Of a DNA stretch of 41,205 nucleotides, positions 1 to 10,500 are shown one piece after another. Made by a program: the position numbers and the translations under genes. Each line of letters starts with the position of its first letter. Positions within the stretch are counted from its first letter, which is position 1. This DNA comes from an uncultured Planctomycetota bacterium. GTDB taxonomy: Bacteria; Planctomycetota; Phycisphaerae; UBA1845; UTPLA1. The stretch is taken from contig CAADGE010000047.1 of the NCBI GenBank assembly GCA_900696465.1, positions 1 through 41,205 on the forward strand, read 5' to 3'. The notes beneath the pieces were generated by a model. It made no database searches and had not been told where the DNA came from. It saw only the letters and a program-made list of their open reading frames with translations.

Positions 1-102
1 CTGTGGGCGCTCGATGGGGTCTCCGGTGATCTCAGCGGCGTTCAGTAGACCACCGGCGCCGTGGTACCATCAAGCCGCCTGAACACAACCGCCGCGCCAA
101 AT

Positions 103-120
103 CCGTGGGTTTTGCCACGG
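103..120 (-). terminator. Weak hairpin downstream of the HAF/PEP-CTERM gene
   Basis: CCGTGG and CCACGG can pair (6 bp, 6-nt loop) just 5 bases beyond the stop codon of the minus-strand gene at 125. Read on the minus strand the stem is followed only by ATTT, so a rho-independent terminator is possible but poorly supported. The remaining bases 1-102 hold nothing I can identify. Confidence 0.25.
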
Positions 121-124
121 GCTG

Positions 125-1288
125 TTAGACTCTGCGCCGTCGCATTGCTAGAGCAGCGATTACGAGGAGTGAAATCGTTCCCGGTTCGGGCAATTGGACG
201 CGCCAGGCCTCGACGCGCCCCTGTGGATTGGTGCCGAAGCCGACGATCACGAGCCCGTCCGCGGAGATGGCCGTGGCGTCGGTCAGGGTCCATCCGCTCA
301 GGTCGAGCCCGAACTGCCCCGTGAGAAGCTGCTGCAGATCGCGCATTCCGTTTGCCTCATCCCAGATGAAGGCCCGCTGGCCGAGTTCGTCCGTCATGCT
401 GCCGACGATGACGCTGCCATCCGCAGAGACGGCCGTGGCTGCACTGACCGGCGCATTGCCGCGCAGGTGATCCAGCGGCACGAGCGTGGCGCCATCGTCG
501 AGCCAGCGGACGGCCTGGTGGCCGTCTTCCGTGAAGCAGAGGCCGACGATCACGCTTCCGTCGGCTGAGATGGCTGCTGCGAGACTGGCGTACGGGCCTC
601 CGGGAAGATCGCCCAGCGGCACCATGCCGGTTGCCTGTGTCCACCGGAAGGCCTCGTTACCGTTTGATGACACGCTCTGTCCGACGACGATGCTGCCATC
701 GGCGCTGACATCTCCGGCGACGCTGAATGAGCCGAACGGAAGGAGGCCACCGAGATTGACGAGACCGTTCTCCTGCGTCCAGCGAAACGCCGTGGGGAAG
801 AAGCCGCCGGAACCGGCGCCGACGATGACCGAACCATCCGGAGTGATCGCTGTTGCAAAGCTCGAGTAATCCTCCTCAGCGAAGTCACCCAGCCCGATCA
901 TGCCGCCGTCCATGGTCCATCGGAAGGCCTCGCGGCCGTTAGAGGAATCGCCGCTGCCGATGACGATGCCGCCGTCGGCGGACACGCCGCGTGCCGAACT
1001 GTTCAGCGCGCCGCCGCCGAGATCACCGAGTCCGATCATGCCGGTCTCCGCCGTCCAGCGAAATGCTTCGTAGCCGCCGACAACCTCGGCACCGCCGACC
1101 ACCACACGACCATCCGCGGAGACGGCGTTGGCGACGCTTGCGCCGAGGCCGTTGGGCAGATCACCCAGACCCATGAAGGATGCCGTGGCGCGCGCCGTAT
1201 CAGGTCTCGGTCCGCAACCGAATGCGGCCAGGAGCCAGATCATGGAAATCAGCGTTCGCTGGGAGCTTTGGGTGGACCGTCTATTCAT
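125..1288 (-). CDS. HAF-repeat extracellular protein with PEP-CTERM sorting tail
   Basis: 387 residues. The N-terminus has a basic start and a hydrophobic stretch (about residues 12-24, ISMIWLLAAFGC), consistent with a signal peptide; the Cys could be a lipobox but the context is not ideal. The body contains about seven repeats of roughly 45-50 residues with the pattern AFRWT...GM..LGDL...S.A..VSADG..VVG, the hallmark of the HAF extracellular repeat family, presumably a beta-propeller-like fold. The C-terminus has PEP at 367-369, a short hydrophobic segment and RRRRV, the tripartite PEP-CTERM signal that exosortase/archaeosortase-type enzymes process. No exosortase is in the window. The gene diverges from ispH with 198 bp between them. 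Function beyond being an exported surface or matrix protein is unknown. The ATG at 1288 is preceded by only a weak GAGAG, so the start is likely but not proven. Confidence 0.85.
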   Translation of the reverse strand: MNRRSTQSSQRTLISMIWLLAAFGCGPRPDTARATASFMGLGDLPNGLGASVANAVSADGRVVVGGAEVVGGYEAFRWTAETGMIGLGDLGGGALNSSARGVSADGGIVIGSGDSSNGREAFRWTMDGGMIGLGDFAEEDYSSFATAITPDGSVIVGAGSGGFFPTAFRWTQENGLVNLGGLLPFGSFSVAGDVSADGSIVVGQSVSSNGNEAFRWTQATGMVPLGDLPGGPYASLAAAISADGSVIVGLCFTEDGHQAVRWLDDGATLVPLDHLRGNAPVSAATAVSADGSVIVGSMTDELGQRAFIWDEANGMRDLQQLLTGQFGLDLSGWTLTDATAISADGLVIVGFGTNPQGRVEAWRVQLPEPGTISLLVIAALAMRRRRV

Positions 1289-1486
1289 AATGATTTCAAC
1301 TCTCGAAGGAAGGCGGCTCGTGCAGGACTATTTTAACCGATCTACGGGATGGATTTCCAATCCGATCGCCTGAGAGGCGCCTGAGGGCACGGCGGCGATT
1401 TTTCGGATATGATTCTCGGCCGGATATGCGTGCAGCGGCGGTGGGGCCCCCGGCATGCGAACACTGGCGACGGTACGGTTGAACGG

Positions 1487-2476
1487 ATGAAGGTCATTCT
1501 AGCGAATCCACGGGGGTTTTGTGCCGGTGTGGATCGGGCGGTGAAGATCGTCGATCTGGCGCTGGAGGTCTTCGGGCCGCCGGTCTATGTGCGCCGCGAG
1601 ATCGTCCACAACAGCCACGTCGTGGCGGACCTGCGCGGCAAAGGGGCGATCTTCGTGCAGGAACTGTCCGAAGTTCCGACAGGTGCCGTGGCGATTCTCA
1701 GCGCCCACGGGGTCGCGCCGAGCGTTTTCGACGAGGCACGCTCGCGCGGGCTGCGGCTCATCGATGCGACGTGCCCATTGGTGACGAAGGTGCATCTGGA
1801 AGTTCATCGTTTCGTGCGGCAGGGATATCACATCGTGCTGATCGGCCATAAAGGACACGACGAGGTCATCGGCACGATCGGCGAATCGCCGGACCATATC
1901 ACGCTGGTGGAGAATGAATCTCAGGCGCGGACGGTGCAGTTGCCGCCGGCGGATAAACTCGTCGTACTCACGCAGACGACGCTGGGCGTGGATGACACGG
2001 CCAACGTGCTGGCGGCGTTGCGCGAGCGATTTCCGCACCTGGAGCTGCCTCCGACGGATGACATCTGCTATGCGACGCAGAATCGGCAGGATGCGGTGAA
2101 GGAGATGGCCGCGCAGGGGATGGATCTGCTGCTCGTGGTCGGCTCGCGGAATTCGAGCAATGCTGCACGGCTGGTGGAAGTCGCGCTGACCCGTGGTGTG
2201 TGCGGGTATCTGATCGACGGCGCGGATGAGATCAAGCCGGAGTGGGTGAGCGGGGTAAAGGTCGTAGGCGTGACAGCCGGTGCGAGTACGCCGGAGGGTG
2301 TGGTGCAGGCGGTGCTCACGCGTCTGCGCGAACTCGGCGCCGGCGAGCTGGAACTTTGTACGACCGCGGAAGAGGATACGGTTTTTCAGATTCCGCCGGG
2401 CTTGCGGCAGGCGATCGTCGAACGCGGCGATGCGTCGGGTGTTTCGTTGCAGGTGCTGGGGCAGGAGCGGCGATGA
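1487..2476 (+). CDS. ispH: 4-hydroxy-3-methylbut-2-enyl diphosphate reductase (IspH)
   Basis: 329 residues, normal for the family. Reduces HMBPP to IPP and DMAPP in the last step of the cytosolic MEP isoprenoid pathway using a [4Fe-4S] cluster. The three cluster cysteines are visible: C12 (GFCAGVDRA), C96 (DATCPLV) and C194 (DDICYATQNRQ). Substrate-binding residues are also present: H41 and H44 region (HNSHV), H74 (SAHGV), H124 and E126 (GHKGHDE), and the TQT motif at 162-164. The ATG at 1487 gives the canonical N-terminus MKVILANPRGFC; the longer open frame from 1409 is not needed. Its stop overlaps the start of the pfaD gene by 4 bases (ATGA), so the two are probably translationally coupled. 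The 198 bp upstream contain the divergent start region; a TATGAT at 1408-1413 is the only promoter-like box I see and has no good -35. Confidence 0.95.
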   Translation: MKVILANPRGFCAGVDRAVKIVDLALEVFGPPVYVRREIVHNSHVVADLRGKGAIFVQELSEVPTGAVAILSAHGVAPSVFDEARSRGLRLIDATCPLVTKVHLEVHRFVRQGYHIVLIGHKGHDEVIGTIGESPDHITLVENESQARTVQLPPADKLVVLTQTTLGVDDTANVLAALRERFPHLELPPTDDICYATQNRQDAVKEMAAQGMDLLLVVGSRNSSNAARLVEVALTRGVCGYLIDGADEIKPEWVSGVKVVGVTAGASTPEGVVQAVLTRLRELGAGELELCTTAEEDTVFQIPPGLRQAIVERGDASGVSLQVLGQERR

Positions 2477-4389
2477 GCGAGGGGATGGATCCAAAGCAGA
2501 TCGCCGGCGCGCTGGCATCGTCAGCGATCGAAACGGGAAGGTCCGCACTCGGCGCGGGTAAGTCCGCCATCGATGCCGCTGCGGCAGGAGCAAAGTCCGG
2601 GGCGAAGCTGGCGGTGGGCACCTTCTTCGCGGGCTGCAATCTGCTGCTCGATCTGGGCGTAAAGGCAGCGCGGCGATTGCCGTTGGATGGCGCGGGTGCA
2701 GAGGAGATCGGCGAAGCAGCGCATTACGATCCACAAGTCAAAGGCGCTGAACGGCAGATCGGCTGGTGGCTGCCGGATGGCGACGGCCCCGCGTCTGGCA
2801 CCGAGGCAATGGCACGCGCGCTGGTGCAGGTAACGCAGCCGGTGCATGTGGTACGGCATGGTGGGAGGCCGGCGGTCGGGCTGGGCGGGCGGTGCCTGCT
2901 GGGTTCGGGTACGCTCAACGTATCGCCGTGTTACCCGCTCGTGGCGGTGGCCCCGGCGCTGCATCCTTCGCAACTTGGTGATGCCACATTCTGCAGGGAT
3001 CATCGACTCAGGTATGCCTATCTCGCCGGGGCGATGGCCAACGGCATCGGCTCGGAAGAAATCGTAGAGGCCATGAGCCGGGCAGGCATGCTCGGCTTTT
3101 TCGGCTCTGCGGGACTGCCCATTCCGCGCGTGGAAGCGGCAATCGACCGGTTGCAGAAGAACCTCGGCGATGCCCCCTTCGGCATCAACCTGATCCACAG
3201 TCCGAACGAGCCGGACCTCGAAGCCGGCGTGGTCGATTTGTATTTGCGACGAAAGGTGCGTCTCGTCGATGCCTCGGCCTATCTCGATCTGACAATGCCG
3301 CTGGTGAAGTACCGCGTCGCAGGAATTCAACAATTGCCCGACGGCAGCGTGATCTGTCCGAATACGGTGATTGCCAAGGTCTCGCGGGCGGAAGTGGCAC
3401 GGAAGTTCATGTCGCCGCCTCCGTCGAGTCTTCTCGCGCCGCTTGTGCAGTCCGGCTTCATTACTGAAGCACAGGCAAAAATGGCGGAGTCGGTGCCCGT
3501 GGCGCAGGACCTGACCGTTGAGGCCGATTCGGGAGGTCATACCGACAATCGTCCGGCGATCGCTCTTCTTCCGGGGATGATGGCGCTGCGGGACGAATTG
3601 CAGGCAAAGCACGGATACGCACGACCCCTGCGCATCGGCGCGGCCGGCGGCATCTCAACACCGGCATCGGCCGTGGCGGCCTTCAGCATGGGCGCGGCCT
3701 ACATCATGACCGGCTCGGTCAATCAGGGCTGCGTGGAGGCAGGTACGTCGCAGATCGTTCGGGAGATGCTGGCCCAGGCCGGTCCGGCGGACGTGGCCAT
3801 GGCGCCGGCGGCGGACATGTTTGAGATGGGCGTCAAGGTGCAGGTGCTCAAGTGGGGGACCATGTTCTCGGTGCGCGCTAAAAAGCTTTATGACCTGTAC
3901 CGTGAGCATGCCTCGCTGGAAGAGATACCGCCGTCGCAGCGGGCGATTCTGGAGCGCGACTATTTCCGCTGCACGCTGGAGGAGGCCTGGGCTGACACGC
4001 GACGATTCTTCGAGGAGCGCGACCCGGGCCAGATCGAGCGAGCGACGCGCGAGCCGAAACACAAGATGGCGCTCGTCTTTCGCTCATACCTCGGTCGATC
4101 GTCGGACTGGGCCAACAAAGGCGAGCCGACGCGAAAGGCGGACTATCAGATCTGGTGTGGTCCGGCGATGGGAGCGTTCAATGAGTGGACGCGCGGCACG
4201 TTCCTAGCTAAGCCGGAGAACCGCGGCGTGGTGACTGTGGCGATGAACATTCTGCTCGGCGCGGCTGTGCTGATGCGTGCGAACTGGCTACGGATGCAGG
4301 GCATCGGTGCATTTGCCGAGGCCGCGGCGTTCCGGCCGATGGAACTTCGCCGGATTGAGCAGCTACTTACATCGCCCGTCGGTCACTGA
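2473..4389 (+). CDS. pfaD: PfaD-family trans-acting enoyl reductase of a PUFA/lipid synthase
   Basis: 638 residues. Belongs to the PfaD group of FMN-dependent, 2-nitropropane-dioxygenase-like TIM-barrel enzymes that act in trans as the enoyl reductase of PUFA synthases. Family features seen: LGFFGSAGLP (about 210-220), GINLIHSP, VDASAYLDLT, IAKVSRAEVA, VEADSGGHTDNRP (the SGGHTD signature), IGAAGGISTP and GAAYIMTGSVNQ for phosphate/FMN binding, then the PfaD-specific C-terminal half (QVLKWGTMF, YQIWCGPAMGAFNEW). The start overlaps ispH by 4 bp and has a good AGGAG 6 bases upstream. About 70 Ala/Gly-rich residues precede the conserved part (conserved region begins near AERQIGWW); this extension looks helical and is longer than I expect for PfaD. 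The 169-bp gap to the next gene carries a possible promoter. The assignment as ER for the two following megasynthases is inferred from family and context. Confidence 0.93.
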   Translation: MSEGMDPKQIAGALASSAIETGRSALGAGKSAIDAAAAGAKSGAKLAVGTFFAGCNLLLDLGVKAARRLPLDGAGAEEIGEAAHYDPQVKGAERQIGWWLPDGDGPASGTEAMARALVQVTQPVHVVRHGGRPAVGLGGRCLLGSGTLNVSPCYPLVAVAPALHPSQLGDATFCRDHRLRYAYLAGAMANGIGSEEIVEAMSRAGMLGFFGSAGLPIPRVEAAIDRLQKNLGDAPFGINLIHSPNEPDLEAGVVDLYLRRKVRLVDASAYLDLTMPLVKYRVAGIQQLPDGSVICPNTVIAKVSRAEVARKFMSPPPSSLLAPLVQSGFITEAQAKMAESVPVAQDLTVEADSGGHTDNRPAIALLPGMMALRDELQAKHGYARPLRIGAAGGISTPASAVAAFSMGAAYIMTGSVNQGCVEAGTSQIVREMLAQAGPADVAMAPAADMFEMGVKVQVLKWGTMFSVRAKKLYDLYREHASLEEIPPSQRAILERDYFRCTLEEAWADTRRFFEERDPGQIERATREPKHKMALVFRSYLGRSSDWANKGEPTRKADYQIWCGPAMGAFNEWTRGTFLAKPENRGVVTVAMNILLGAAVLMRANWLRMQGIGAFAEAAAFRPMELRRIEQLLTSPVGH

Positions 4390-4474
4390 CCAGGGTCTCG
4401 CATCGCCTTTTTCTGCTGCGCGGTATCCGTTTTTCCGGATTAGCACCACATGGTCCGGCAACGGGATGCGGCAG

Positions 4475-4503
4475 TTGGGCCCTTTGGCCTGCTCCCTTAT
4501 ACT
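4475..4503 (+). promoter_or_regulatory. Putative sigma-70-type promoter before the first megasynthase
   Basis: TTGGGC at 4475-4480 and TATACT at 4498-4503 are separated by 17 bp and lie about 55 bases before the TTG start at 4559. It would allow the two megasynthase genes to be transcribed separately from ispH-pfaD. Prediction from consensus only; planctomycete promoter rules are poorly known to me. Confidence 0.35.
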
Positions 4504-4558
4504 CTCCACCTGGTCGCCTGTCGGAAGGGCGGCGGCTCCAGCGAATTGAGGATCGAAC

Positions 4559-7500
4559 TTGACCACGAAAGGACATGGCGCGGGTCTTGGGAGTGCTCCC
4601 ATTGCCATCATCGGCATGGGTTGCTGCTTTCCCGGCGCGGCCAATCTGACGGAGTTCTGGCGGGCCCTGGCACGCGGCGAGGACGGCATTTCCGAGGTGC
4701 CGCCGACGCACTGGTCGGCAAAGGACTACTTCGACCCGGACCCGAAGCGGCCGGACCATACATATTGCACGCGCGGCGGGTTTCTCTCGCCGGTGTCGTT
4801 TGATCCGACGGAGTTCGGCATCCCTCCGACGATTCTCGAAGCGACGGACACATCGCAGCTTCTTTCGCTGGTCGTCGCCAGGGCGGCGCTGGAAGACGCG
4901 GGGTATTCTGAAGAGCGCGAGTTCAACCGTGAGCGCGTCAGCGTCATTCTCGGCATCACCGGTACCCAGGAGCTGGTCATCCCGCTGGCGGCGCGTCTGG
5001 GGCATCCGCTCTGGCGTCGCGCCCTTGCCGAGGCGGGCATCTCTCCGGAACTCGCCGAGCGGGTCATCGAACGTATCGCAGATGGATACGTTTCCTGGCA
5101 GGAGAATTCCTTTCCGGGACTGCTTGGCAACGTCGTCGCCGGGAGGATCGCCAATCGTCTGAACCTGCGCGGGACGAACTGCGTGATTGATGCCGCCTGT
5201 GCCAGCTCTCTCGGCGCGGTTCATCTGGCGATGATGGAACTGGCCGCCGGACGCAGCGACATGGTCGTCACCGGTGGTGCCGACACGCTCAACGACATTT
5301 TCATGCACATGTGCTTCTCGAAGACGCCGGCTCTTTCGCCAACCGGCGACGCACGCCCATTTGATGCTGACGCCGATGGCACCGTGCTGGGCGAAGGCAT
5401 CGGCATGCTGGTGCTCAAGCGTCTTGAAGACGCCCAGCGGGACGGTGATCGCATCTATGCGGTGATCCGCGCCGTCGGCACGTCAAGCGACGGCCGATCG
5501 CAGAGCATCTACGCGCCGCATGCCGCCGGTCAGGCCCGGTGTCTGCGCAATGCCTATGCCCTTTCCGGCGTCGAACCGGGCACGGTGGGACTGATCGAGG
5601 CCCACGGAACAGGAACGAAGGTAGGCGACGCGGTGGAGTTCGAGGCCCTTAAGACGGTCTTTCGCGAGGATCGCAGCGACGGCACCTGGTGCGCCGTCGG
5701 ATCCGTCAAGTCGCAGATCGGTCATACGAAGGCGGCGGCCGGCGCGGCGGGCCTGATCAAAGCGGCCCTGGCGATCTACCATCGAGCGTTGCCGCCGACG
5801 ATCAAGATCCGGCAGCCCAATCCGAAACTCGCAATCGACGAAAGCCCATTCTACCTGAATACCGAGCTTCGCCCGTGGCTTTCGCCGGGAAGCTCAAACG
5901 GCGCCGCACCGACGCCGCGTCGCGCCGGGGTCAGTTCCTTCGGATTCGGCGGCAGCAACTTTCACGCGGTGCTGGAAGAGCATCGCGCGGCGCTTCCACA
6001 AACCGCGTGGGATGGTTCTGTGCAGATCATCGCCCTGTCGGCACAGAGTGTCGGCGGCCTGCTGGATCAACTCGATGCGCTGCGAAATGAGTCGGCCGCG
6101 CCGCATTTCGGTGCCGAGCAACTGGCCTGGCGAGCTTCGGAATCACGGCGGACGTTTGATGTTCGGCATGCGCACCGGCTGGTGCTGGTGGTGGAACGTG
6201 GGGAGAAGGTGCGTGAGAAGGTCGCCGAGGTGCTGGGTGAGCTTGTGGAACGAGTGCGGAATCGGCTGGCCTCCGGAGACAGTAACTCGGCATGGTCCGC
6301 AAACGGCGCATACTATGGAACCGGAACTGTCGAGGGCGCGATCGGCTTCGTCTTTCCCGGACAGGGCAGTCAGTATGTCGGCATGGCCCGGCGACTGGCC
6401 TGCATCTTCCCGGAAATGCAGGAAGCCCTGTCTCGCTTTGATTCAACCGCGACGGATCCGAGTGATCGAATCGGCGAAGCCGTCTATCCAGCGCCGGCCT
6501 ATACGGCCGAAGCCCGTGCGGCGCACGAGGCACACCTCCGTCAGACACAGATCGCACAGCCGGCGATCGGAGCGATCAGCGTCGGGCTTTCGCGAGTGCT
6601 CGAACGATTCGGTATACGCCCGCAGGCCGTGTGCGGTCACAGCTACGGCGAACTGGTGGCGTTGCATTTTGCGGGCTACATCAATGAATCGACACTCGTT
6701 GATCTGACGCGGTTGCGCGGTCGGCTCATGGCCGGTGAAGGGCCGCTTCGCGGCGACGCGGAAGCCCGTGCCTCCACCGGTGACGATCGAGGGGCCATGT
6801 TGGCAGTCAAAGCGCCACTGGACGAACTGGCGAAGCTGGCAGGTGAGGCCGGTCTCGATGTCGTACTGGCCAATCGCAACTCACCGACGCAGGGTGTGCT
6901 CTCGGGATCGAGCGCGGCGATTGCCGATGCGGCTGAGCGTTGTAAGGCACGCGGCTTCGTCTCGAAACGGTTGCAGGTCTCCGGGGCGTTTCACAGTCGA
7001 CTGATGGAGGATGCCGTCGGTCCGTTTCGCAATGCCGTCGAGGCGGCGACGTTCAGCGCCCCGCGCCTGCCTGTCATCGCGTATGCAACGGCTCAGGTGT
7101 ATCCGTCGGAAGTCGCCGCAGCAAAGGCACTGCTGGCGCGGCAACTCATCGCGCCGGTCGACTTTGTCGGTCAGATCGAGACCATGTACGCAGCCGGAGT
7201 GCGATGTTTCGTGGAAGTCGGACCTCGGGCAGTCTTGACTGGACTGATCGGCGCGATTCTTGGCGATCGATCTCACACGGCAAGGGCCGTCGATGCGTCA
7301 GCCGGTCACCGCTGCGGACTTGCCGATCTGGCGCGGTTGTTAGCGGAGCTGTCGGCAGCGGGGCATGCGGTGGATTGGCTGCAGTGGGAGCGACCGGTTC
7401 GGGAACCACGCAAGCCGCGGATGGTCGTGCCGCTGGTCGGTGCGAACTACCGATCGAGCGGCGATGCCACGAAGCGTTCGCTCGTCCAAACGTTGGACGC

Positions 7501-10500
7501 GAGCACGGAGCAGGGGAACAAAGTGTCAGGACGACCATGGTCAGACGAGCCGGAGATCGAAGGATCGAGGAAGGAATCGAGCAGCGAATCATCTCCTCCA
7601 ATGATCTTGAAGGCCGAACTGTGCCAGCATGAGCATCCTGCAACTAACATGGCGAAACGCGTGGCGAACAACGAATCAGACGTCGGCCAAGATGCGCGGA
7701 ACAGGTCTGCGGACCGTCCGAGTGTTAGTGCCGCGCTTCCGACACCGGCAAATCCAGCGCTGGGCGAGGCACTGCGGGTGTTACAGGACGGGCTGCGGGC
7801 CATGCAGGCCTTGCAACAGCAGACGGCCGCGGCGCATCAGCGCTTTCTGGAGACGCAGGAGCAGGCCCATCGATCGATTCAGCGGTTGATTGAGAGCCAG
7901 GCAGGACTGATGACCGGCGCGCCAATCGCACCTTTCATGTCGGCCAGCGAGGAAAACGTCGCGATTGCGGATCGTGAAATGCTGCACGCGAAATCGACCG
8001 TTCGCACCGTCGGTCAAGACTCGGAACCCACGCACCAGGTCTCGCGGTCCGTGCCCGAGTCCTCAAAACCCGAAAGCTCAAGCCCCGAGTCCCAGGACTC
8101 AGGCCTCCATCCGAATACCGCAACCCGCAGTCAGAAATCCGAGATCACATCGGTCGTGCTGGATGTCGTCTGCGAAAAGACCGGCTACCCGCGGGAGATG
8201 GTCGCGCCGGAGATGGACATCGAGGCCGACCTGGGGATCGATTCGATCAAGCGCGTGGAGATCATCGCAGCGGTGGAGGAGCGCCTGCCGGGCCTGCCGC
8301 AGATCAAACCGGAACACATGGGCAGCATTCGTACGTTGGCGCAGATTGTTGATTTCCTCGGGAGCGGTGCATCTGCTAACTCAGAATCGTTGCCCGGAGC
8401 GAAGTGCCGTTCTGCTGACGCGAATACGGAGTGCAGTGTTCATGCGGCGAGTCAGGACTCAGGCCTCAGGTCCCAAGTCTCGGATCACCATCCGCAATCC
8501 GGTATCCAAGATACGAAGCCCAGAATCACGGAAACGGTACTCGCCGTGGTCTGCGAAAAGACCGGCTACCCGCGGGAGATGGTCGCGCCGGAGATGGATA
8601 TCGAGGCCGACCTGGGGATCGATTCGATCAAGCGCGTGGAGATCATCGCGGCGGTGGAGGAGCGTCTGCCGGGTCTGCCGCAGATCAAACCGGAACACAT
8701 GGGCACGCTGCGCACGCTTGCGCAGATCATCGACTTTCTCTCCGGCGGCGACGACCGGCAAACGGCCAGCCCGACCGCGGCAGCGCTGGCCAGCGTCACA
8801 GTCGGCAACTCGCAGTCGCCTGCCGCATTGACTGCGAATCGCACCATTCAACCGCGAGATGCGTCGTCGGCAGCGATCCGCCGAAGCGTCTTGACATGCA
8901 AACGTTTCGAATCGCTCGAAGCGGTTGATTGTAAAATTGCCGACGGATGTGAGGTGCTGATTACGGAAGACGGTCACGGTCTTGCTTCGGCGATTCGAGC
9001 GGCGTTGCTGCGTCACGCGATATCCGCCCGCGTAGTTTCTTTGCAGGAGGCCGCCCGGCAGTCGCGAAACGTTGAACTTGGCGGCCTGATTATCACGGCG
9101 CCGATGGTGACCGGTGCTCCGGCGACCGGCGCGGATCTGATGGATGCATTTTTGCGCGATGCCCTGCTTGCCGCTCGTGCCGCAAGTGTGCCGTTGACGC
9201 GGGTCGCCGAAGACGGCGGAGCTTTCTTTGCCACGATCAGCCGAATGGACGGGGCGTTCGGACTCGTCGGCGACGGATTCGAGCCGGTCTGCGGTGCCCT
9301 CGCGGGCCTGGCCAAGACGGCGGTGCAGGAGTGGCCCGGCGTAAGGGTTCGTGCCATCGATGTGGCATCGGACTGGTCGGATCGTGCGGCAGCCGCCGAA
9401 GCGATCGTGCGGGTACTGTTCGCTGATGGCCCTGTCGAAGTCGGTCTCGACGCGAACGGACGCATCGAGCTGGATGCCGTTCCGCAGTCGATTGAGGCCG
9501 GCGAGTCGGCGCTTCGGCCGGGCGATGTGGTCGTGATTTCGGGCGGGGCGCGCGGGGTTACGGCTGAAGCCGCCGTGGCGCTGGCACGGGCGTACTCACC
9601 AACCCTCGTGCTGCTCGGACGCAGCGCCGCGCCGGAAGACGAGCCCGCCTGGCTGGCGATGCAATCGACCGAGGCGGAGATCAAACAGGCGATCCTGCGG
9701 CATGAATTCGTCGGTCGGCGGCCGTCGCCGGCGCAGTTGCAGGCGGCTTTTGCCGCGCGCATGGCGGCGCGGGAAATCGCGAAGAATCTCGATCGCATTT
9801 CGGCAGCCGGCGTGACGGTGGTCTATCGCCAGGTGGATGTCTGCGATGCCAACGCCGTGCGGGTCGCGCTGTCGCAGATCCGCGAGCGGTACGGGCCGAT
9901 ACGGGGAATCGTACACGGGGCCGGCGTGCTGGAAGATCGGCTCATTCGCGACAAAACGCCGGAGCAGTTCGACCGTGTCTATGAGACGAAAGTGGGGGGG
10001 CTGCGAAACCTGCTGCATGCTGCTTCGCCGGGTGATCTGAGACAGCTGTTGATGTTTTCATCCGTCAGCGCCCGTTATGGCAACGTCGGACAGGTCGACT
10101 ACGCGATGGCAAACGAAGCGCTGAACAAGATCGCACAGCGACTTTCGCGCGAGCTTTCGGATTGCCGCGTGGTCTCGATCAACTGGGGGCCGTGGGACGG
10201 CGGCATGGTTACGGCTGCGCACAAGCGTGAATTCGCCGGCCGCGGCGTAGAACTGATTCCTCTCGAGGCCGGCGCCGATGCGCTGGTCGCTGAGATGGGC
10301 GCGGCAGGCAGGGCCGTGGAAGTCGTCATCGGCGCGCCGCCGGATCAAGCCGGACAACAGAAGAAGGTGTCGTCTGCTGCGACGACTCGAACCATTCCGC
10401 TCAGCGTGGCCTTCGAGCGCGAGCTGGACCTCCAGCGGCATCCATTTCTCAGGTCGCACGTATTGGGCGGTCGGCCGGTCCTGCCCGCGGCGATGATGCT

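Noticed and set aside
2242-2472. Upstream extension of the pfaD frame into ispH
   Set aside because: It overlaps ispH in another frame with Gly/Arg-rich nonsense; the ATG at 2473 has a good AGGAG and a coupled overlap.
1499-2734. 411-codon minus-strand frame opposite ispH and pfaD
   Set aside because: Arg/His/Pro-rich composition typical of antisense frames; ispH motifs are unmistakable on the plus strand.
4425-4440. ATCCG-TTTTTC-CGGAT hairpin after pfaD as a terminator
   Set aside because: Only 5 bp of stem and the T run is in the loop, not after the stem.
7965-8831. 288-codon alternative plus-strand frame across the ACPs
   Set aside because: It is Arg/Ser-rich and repeats only because the ACP DNA is duplicated; the ACP frame has LGIDSIKR and continuity with KS and KR.
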